The position numbers were made by a program, and so were the translations under genes. The notes below the pieces were generated by a model. It worked only from the letters and a program-made list of their open reading frames with translations. It ran no database searches and was not told the DNA's origin. This document shows, piece by piece, positions 5,602-13,190 of a stretch of DNA of 13,190 nt (positions within the stretch are counted from its first letter, which is position 1; every line of letters begins with the position of its first letter). This stretch comes from CAZFDE01 sp964517795 (GTDB lineage Bacteria > Planctomycetota > Phycisphaerae > Sedimentisphaerales > Anaerobacaceae): the NCBI GenBank assembly GCA_964517795.1, contig CAZFDE010000072.1, forward strand, positions 1-13,190, in the 5' to 3' direction.

Positions 5602-6408
5602 TTACTTTGAAAGTTCCCTGCTGCGCTGGCATGCGCGCTCCAGAGCCTGCAAAACAAGTGCATTGATGCCGCCCTCGTTCAAAACCTTGATTGCCGCTTC
5701 GGTCGTCCCGCCCGGTGAGGTCACTTTTTGCCGCAGCGCTTTCGGGTCATCCCCTTTTTGATCGCCTTCGATCGCCAGTGTCGCCGCCCCGATTGCCGTC
5801 TGCAATGTCAGTTCTTTGGCCGTTTGCGCATCCAGCCCCATTTCAATTCCCGCCCGGATCATCATTTCTTCAAGCAAAAAGAAATAGGCCGGCCCGCTGC
5901 CGCTTAATGCGGTTACCGCATCGATCAGGCCCTCATCGTCGAGAACAACCGTTGTACCGACGGCATTAAATATGTCCAGCACATCCGCCTGCGAAGATTT
6001 TGCTTTTTCGTTAAAGTAAATCCCCGAAGCACCCTTGCCGACCAATGCCGGCGTATTGGGCATGACACGAACGATGGCAATATCCCCGATTCCCGCACCA
6101 ATCTTTTCGGTTTTGATCCCGGCCGCAATAGAAATCACAAGCTGCTCACCGATCTTGCCCTTCAATTCACCCAATACATCGGCCATGTTCTGCGGCTTGA
6201 CGCTCAAGACAATCACTTCGGCTTTCGCTGCCAGATCGGCATTGGTTTTACAAATCGTAATACCGTATTGCGATTTTAGTTCGTCAAGTCGCTCGTGGCG
6301 GACATCGCTGATGAAAATGTCGGCCGGCTTAAATAGTCGGGCCTTGATAATCCCCTTGATCAGGGCCTCGGCCATGTTACCGGCACCGATAAATCCGATT
6401 GTCTGCAT
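5602..6408 (-). CDS. proC: ProC, pyrroline-5-carboxylate reductase
   Basis: ProC catalyses the last step of proline synthesis, NAD(P)H-dependent reduction of pyrroline-5-carboxylate. The 268-residue product is the usual length. It begins with the Rossmann dinucleotide motif GFIGAGNMAEALIKG (5-19). The middle has the SVKPQ motif (about 69-73) and RVMPNTPA (about 114-121). The C-terminal dimerisation domain carries ALSGSGPAYFF (about 167-177) and the signature VTSPGGTTEAAI (about 229-240). The start ATG 6408 has GGGAG six bases upstream. It converges with the ferredoxin gene and is divergent from transketolase, so it is transcribed alone. There is no sign of damage. Confidence 0.95.
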   Translation of the reverse strand: MQTIGFIGAGNMAEALIKGIIKARLFKPADIFISDVRHERLDELKSQYGITICKTNADLAAKAEVIVLSVKPQNMADVLGELKGKIGEQLVISIAAGIKTEKIGAGIGDIAIVRVMPNTPALVGKGASGIYFNEKAKSSQADVLDIFNAVGTTVVLDDEGLIDAVTALSGSGPAYFFLLEEMMIRAGIEMGLDAQTAKELTLQTAIGAATLAIEGDQKGDDPKALRQKVTSPGGTTEAAIKVLNEGGINALVLQALERACQRSRELSK

Positions 6409-6455
6409 GATCTGCTCCCTAAGTTTACGGGCACAAAAACGTGCCGATTTGCCTT

Positions 6456-6483
6456 ATCTTACGAAAAACATCAGCCCTGTAAA
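6456..6483 (-). promoter_or_regulatory. Candidate proC promoter
   Basis: On the minus strand TTTACA (complement of 6478-6483), a 16-bp spacer and TAAGAT (complement of 6456-6461). The leader contains a small hairpin, GGCAC (6430-6434) and GTGCC (6441-6445), before the Shine-Dalgarno. Confidence 0.45.
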
Positions 6484-6557
6484 CCCCGAAAATGGTTTGT
6501 TTGCGACCATTTGAGTTCGTTTGGGTGTTTTCCTTGGGTTGAATCACCCAAAAAAAC

Positions 6558-6587
6558 TTGCCAAAACCGCCCGTTTTCGAGTATGCT
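6558..6587 (+). promoter_or_regulatory. Candidate transketolase promoter
   Basis: TTGCCA (6558-6563), an 18-bp spacer and TATGCT (6582-6587), with a start near 6594 and a leader of about 49 bases ending in GGAAAG before the ATG. Confidence 0.55.
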
Positions 6588-6642
6588 CTCGATTCTGTTT
6601 TTTGATCCGAATGTTAACCTGTAATCGTAAAAGGAAAGAAAT

Positions 6643-8667
6643 ATGGCAGATGCAGTAAGATGTAACGGTCTGACGGACCTCGACGAAAAATGCGTAGATA
6701 CGATCCGCTTTTTGAGTGCCGATGGCGTACAGAAGGCCAACTCCGGACACCCCGGTATGCCAATCGCCATGGCGCCGGTCGCCTACACACTCTGGACGAA
6801 ATACATGAAATTCAATCCCGCCAATCCCCGCTGGGTCAACCGGGACCGGTTTGTCCTCTCGGCCGGCCATGGCAGTATACTGCTCTATTCGATGCTGCAC
6901 CTGACCGGATTCGATATGCCGATGGACGAATTGAAGAATTTCCGCCAGTGGGACAGTAAGACCCCCGGCCACCCGGAATACGAACCGGACCTCGGTGTTG
7001 AAGTCACCACCGGCCCGCTGGGTCAGGGTATTGCCAACGCAGTCGGTATGGCGATCGCTCAGAAACACCTGGCCGCGGTGTTCAATCGCGACAGCTTCGA
7101 TATGATCGATTATAAGATTTACGTCCTTAGCGGTGACGGCTGCCTGGAAGAGGGTGTCTCGGGCGAAGCATCTTCGTTGGCCGGCCATCTGGGCCTGGAT
7201 AACCTGATCGTCATTTACGATGATAACCATATCACGATCGACGGCGATACCGAGCTTTCGTTTACTGAAGATGTGGTCAAACGCTATAAGGCATACGGCT
7301 GGAACGTGATCGAAGTCCCCGGCGATGGCAACGACATGGCCGCCTTCGAAAAAGCCCTCAAGCGCGCCCGCCGAAGCAAAGGCAAACCCTCGATCATCAA
7401 AATTCGCTCGCACATCGCGTTCGGTGCCCCGACCATGCAGGATACCGAAAAAGCCCACGGCTCACCTCTCGGTGACGATGAGATCAGGCAGATGAAAACG
7501 AATTTCGGCTGGGACCCGGAACAAACATTCCATGTGCCCGACGATGTCCGTGACCATATGGATAAAATCAAAGCCAAAGGCAAACGCGCCGAGAACAAGT
7601 GGAAACGTCAGTTCAAAAAATACACCGAAGCGCATCCGGACCTGGCCGCTCAGTTCGAAGCCTTTGAGCAATGGGCGTTACCTGAAAATATCGACGATTT
7701 GCTGCCGAGTTTCGATCCGGAAAAAGGCGTCGCGACCCGCAAAGCCTCCGGTAAGACGCTCGATGCCCTGATGCCGCATGTCGGCTGGGTCATGGGCGGT
7801 TCGGCAGACCTGACCCCCTCGAACAATACCCGATTTGCCGATGCCCGGGATTTCCAGAAGGAAAATTTCCTCGGCCGGTATCTGCGTTTCGGCGTTCGCG
7901 AACATGCGATGGGCGCGATCCTTAACGGTATCAGTGTCAGCGGGATGGTTCGCGGCTATGGCGGAACGTTCTTTGTCTTCAGCGATTACATGCGTCCGGC
8001 GATTCGTGTCGCGGCCCTGTCAAAGTACCCGACGATCTTCGTCTTTACTCACGACAGCATCGGCCTCGGCGAAGACGGCCCGACCCACCAGCCGATCGAA
8101 CATCTGCCGTCGCTGCGGGCAATGCCGAACCTGATCCTGATCCGACCGGCCGACGCCAACGAAACCGCACAGGCATGGAAATTCGCACTCGGCCACAAAG
8201 ACGGCCCCGTTGCCCTGCTGCTGACTCGCCAGGGCCTGCCGGTGCTCGACCAAACCCAATACCCCTCCGCCGCCAATCTGACAAAAGGTGCATATGTCCT
8301 CGTCGAACAGGACAATCCCGATGTTATCCTGATCGCCAGCGGTTCGGAAGTCTCGCTGGCATTGTGTGCCGCCGAAGGCCTCGCCGCCGACGGGATCAAG
8401 GCACAAGTTGTTTCGATGCCCAGTTGGGAACTCTTTGAGATGCAGGATCAGGCATATAAGGATTCGGTCCTGCCGCCGCAGACCAAAGCCCGCGTCGCAG
8501 TCGAAGCGGCTATCGGCCAGGGCTGGGAGAAATACGTCGGCCAAACCGGTGCGATCGTCGCCCTTGTTGAATTCGGCGCTTCGGCACCCTATAAAGACTG
8601 CTATGCGAACTTCGGCATCACCACCGACGCCGTTATCACCGCCGCTAAGCAACAACTCGCCCAATAA
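6643..8667 (+). CDS. tkt: Transketolase
   Basis: Transketolase moves two-carbon ketol units between sugar phosphates in the pentose phosphate pathway, using thiamine diphosphate. The 674-residue product has the usual three domains. The N-terminal cofactor domain has SGHPGMP near residue 35, GPLGQG near 125 and the metal/pyrophosphate motif GDGCLEEG (164-171). The pyrimidine domain has the catalytic Glu420 in FGVREHAMG and the family signature THDSIGLGEDGPTHQPIEHL (about 469-488). The C-terminal domain has VALVEFGASAPY. The start ATG follows GGAAAG closely. The gene is single, between divergent proC and a strong terminator, and ends in tandem stop codons. No transaldolase or other pathway gene is nearby. 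It is unlikely to be DXP synthase or a dihydroxyacetone synthase, given the motifs and length. Confidence 0.97.
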   Translation: MADAVRCNGLTDLDEKCVDTIRFLSADGVQKANSGHPGMPIAMAPVAYTLWTKYMKFNPANPRWVNRDRFVLSAGHGSILLYSMLHLTGFDMPMDELKNFRQWDSKTPGHPEYEPDLGVEVTTGPLGQGIANAVGMAIAQKHLAAVFNRDSFDMIDYKIYVLSGDGCLEEGVSGEASSLAGHLGLDNLIVIYDDNHITIDGDTELSFTEDVVKRYKAYGWNVIEVPGDGNDMAAFEKALKRARRSKGKPSIIKIRSHIAFGAPTMQDTEKAHGSPLGDDEIRQMKTNFGWDPEQTFHVPDDVRDHMDKIKAKGKRAENKWKRQFKKYTEAHPDLAAQFEAFEQWALPENIDDLLPSFDPEKGVATRKASGKTLDALMPHVGWVMGGSADLTPSNNTRFADARDFQKENFLGRYLRFGVREHAMGAILNGISVSGMVRGYGGTFFVFSDYMRPAIRVAALSKYPTIFVFTHDSIGLGEDGPTHQPIEHLPSLRAMPNLILIRPADANETAQAWKFALGHKDGPVALLLTRQGLPVLDQTQYPSAANLTKGAYVLVEQDNPDVILIASGSEVSLALCAAEGLAADGIKAQVVSMPSWELFEMQDQAYKDSVLPPQTKARVAVEAAIGQGWEKYVGQTGAIVALVEFGASAPYKDCYANFGITTDAVITAAKQQLAQ

Positions 8668-8688
8668 TAAAAATTGAATTCAACCCCC

Positions 8689-8717
8689 AAAGCCCCGCTC
8701 CCACGGGGCTTTTTTTA
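8689..8717 (+). terminator. Intrinsic terminator of transketolase
   Basis: AAAGCCCCG (8689-8697), a six-base loop and CGGGGCTTT are followed by a continuous T-run to 8717. It starts 22 bases after the stop codon. Confidence 0.92.
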
Positions 8718-8745
8718 TTGCGCGCCACCTGCGAAAAATCCATCT

Positions 8746-8787
8746 ATGAAAGATGAAACCCGAATCTGGCTCAACTACGCCGAATAA
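8746..8787 (+). pseudogene. Possible 13-codon remnant of a HEPN-domain gene start
   Basis: ATG at 8746 opens a 13-codon reading frame, MKDETRIWLNYAE, ending in TAA. The pattern E-T-x-x-W-L-x-x-A-E is how many small HEPN proteins (partners of MNT nucleotidyltransferases in toxin-antitoxin pairs) begin. Nothing recognisable follows in any frame, and there is no Shine-Dalgarno. If real, it is the stump of a deleted gene. Thirteen residues can match by chance, so this is weak. Confidence 0.25.
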
Positions 8788-8838
8788 AATTTTTCGTTTA
8801 CCCCTTTCACACTTTTTTATCATTCATACTCTCTTCAT

Positions 8839-8864
8839 GACTTCTGACCGCTGACTTTCTGACC
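8839..8864 (+). repeat. Short tandem repeat upstream of mfd
   Basis: GACTTCTGACC (8839-8849) and GACTTTCTGACC (8853-8864) are near-identical copies three bases apart, just upstream of the mfd promoter. Apart from these and the HEPN-like scrap, 8718-8867 holds nothing I recognise. Confidence 0.5.
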
Positions 8865-8867
8865 ATA

Positions 8868-8896
8868 TTTAAAATTATCAATCCTTATGCTATAAT
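8868..8896 (+). promoter_or_regulatory. mfd promoter with extended -10
   Basis: TGCTATAAT (8888-8896) is a perfect extended -10 element. TTTAAA (8868-8873), 17 bp upstream, is a weak -35. The start is expected near 8903, downstream of the ATG at 8895, which is therefore not the translation start. Confidence 0.7.
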
Positions 8897-8924
8897 GGTC
8901 GATACTGCTATTGCTGTAAAATCG

Positions 8925-12185
<3,261 letters not shown>

Positions 12186-12187
12186 GC

Positions 12188-12213
12188 CACTGATGGCACA
12201 GATTTTCACTGAT
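12188..12213 (+). repeat. Short direct repeat after mfd
   Basis: CACTGAT occurs at 12188-12194 and 12207-12213 around GGCACAGATTTT, directly after the mfd stop codon. This style of phrase recurs in extragenic DNA of some genomes, but I cannot show that from one window. The remainder of 12214-12322 has no gene and no clear terminator. Confidence 0.3.
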
Positions 12214-12322
12214 CTCTTTTTTCCCCATATTAACCAAGGTGCTCATGGTTCGTAGATCGGCCCATGGCCAACGGCGCTCGATTTTGGGCTGAAAAGCGTG
12301 GTCGGCATTTGCTTCTCTTGAT

Positions 12323-13144
12323 TTACTGGCATAAAACAAGAGCCACAGCTTGGCGGGTTCGTTCGGCAATATCTTCTGTTTTTAATTCACTTTCATTTGG
12401 CTGAGTCAGATTGTTTCTGATCTGGGGCAGCGTTTCCAAAAGTGCCGCGATAAATGTACTTTTGATCGCATAATTGACATTCTGGGGCAGCGTACCTGTC
12501 TCTATCAACATTCCCAGATCGTTAACGCGGGAAATAACGATTCCCACGACATTGCCTTTCTGATCGATCAGAGGCCCCCCTGAATTGCCCGGCTGAACCG
12601 GTGCACTAATCTGAAAATGGCGTGGGTCATCCTGAAGTCCGCTCAGGCTGCTGATAGTACCACCTGTAAATTTCGGCTCAAAACCTTGGATGCCAATATT
12701 GGGAAAGCCGACCGTAAAAACTGCAGAACCGACCTTGACTTGCTGACTGGCACTCACTGCAAACGCAGAAGCACCTGTTATTTCCGCTTTGAGGATTGCA
12801 ATATCATTAACTTTATCTGCCTGGATCATTGTTGCAGATTTAACACCCTGCGATGTCAATACCGATATAGTTTCGGCGTCTTTGATCACATGCCACGCCG
12901 TCACCAGATAGCCGTCTGAGGTAATAAAAAAACCTGTCCCGCTGGCAAGGTTTTTATGGTTGAATGGTTCGATTGAAGGCTTTTGATCTGTATCTTCGGT
13001 TTCGGTCCTGGGGACAAATTCTCTGGCTAACCGTTGCGCTTCTTCGATTTGATAAGGTGTAAGTTTATCTCGCAATATTTTTTTACTGTCTAATGCATTT
13101 TCTTCCCCCTGCGCGGCTGCTAAAAGCAACCATTTATAACTCAA
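12323..13144 (-). pseudogene. Trypsin-like serine protease with Sel1-repeat remnant, probably N-terminally truncated
   Basis: The 273-codon frame holds a complete trypsin-like domain (about residues 65-240). The catalytic triad is His85 in TAWHVI, Asp114 in NDIAIL and Ser188 in PGNSGGPL, as in DegP-like and other S1 proteases. No PDZ domain follows. Residues 3-45 (YKWLLLAAAQG, then LTPYQIEEAQRLAREF) are the final part of a Sel1-like repeat domain, so the protein should extend further upstream. Instead an in-frame TAA lies at 13163-13165, only six codons before the first usable start, a TTG at 13144. No Shine-Dalgarno or signal peptide is present. Either the upstream Sel1 part was lost through a frameshift or nonsense change, or it lies beyond the window in another frame. 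Base composition is lower in GC than mfd, consistent with separate origin. Confidence 0.65.
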
Positions 13145-13190
13145 ACTGACCGATTTATATGATTAAACCGATGGGCACCATTAAACAAGA

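Noticed and set aside
5318..5632. 104-codon minus-strand frame over the ferredoxin gene
   Set aside because: It is antisense to a real ferredoxin and includes the DSRLRGND peptide that comes from the REP-like palindrome.
12420..12493. Direct repeat TCTGGGGCAGCGT within the protease gene
   Set aside because: Two 13-base copies each encode part of a T-L-P-Q stretch. This is probably chance or a small coding duplication, with no array or element around it.

Overview
The window reads as a compact stretch of a bacterial chromosome made almost entirely of housekeeping genes, with two small-RNA genes and a few decayed or accessory pieces. Gene content (NrdR with a neighbouring ATP-cone protein, single-cluster ferredoxin, ferritin-like diiron protein) and the codon style would fit a Planctomycetota/Phycisphaerae-type anaerobe. 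That assignment is an inference from memory of similar neighbourhoods, not something the sequence proves. Promoters are of ordinary sigma-70 type (TTGxxx, 16-18 bp, TATxxT) and several are easy to see.

Layout. 1-29 is the start of a leftward gene with a good ribosome binding site, cut off by the window edge. 227-519 is a stand-alone transcription unit, with its own promoter and a strong terminator, that appears to encode an unassigned structured RNA. 523-1051 is a ferritin-like diiron protein with its own promoter. 1124-2326 is nrdR, whose promoter contains tandem NrdR boxes, followed by a second ATP-cone protein. 2332-4883 (minus strand) is dnaX followed by miaA, joined by an ATGA overlap. 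dnaX carries an A9 slippery run at exactly the domain III/IV border, predicting separate tau and gamma products. 5051-5220 is the small SRP RNA gene, divergent from dnaX. 5263-5518 is a 4Fe-4S ferredoxin. It converges with proC (5602-6408, minus) across a REP-like palindrome. proC is divergent from transketolase (6643-8667), which ends in a textbook terminator.

After a spacer holding a 13-codon scrap that resembles the start of a HEPN protein, mfd runs from 8925 to 12185. The longer ATG at 8895 can be excluded because it lies in the promoter -10 element. The right end (12323-13144, minus) is a trypsin-like serine protease whose N-terminus is the tail of a Sel1 repeat domain, apparently truncated by an in-frame stop.

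Functionally the genes are independent: dNTP-synthesis control (nrdR), replication clamp loading (dnaX), tRNA modification (miaA), protein targeting (SRP RNA), electron transfer (ferredoxin), proline synthesis (proC), pentose phosphate metabolism (transketolase) and transcription-coupled repair (mfd). I see no defence island, CRISPR, prophage, tRNA or insertion sequence. The points most worth following up are the dnaX slippery site, the NrdR-box autoregulation, the unassigned small RNA and the broken Sel1-protease gene.
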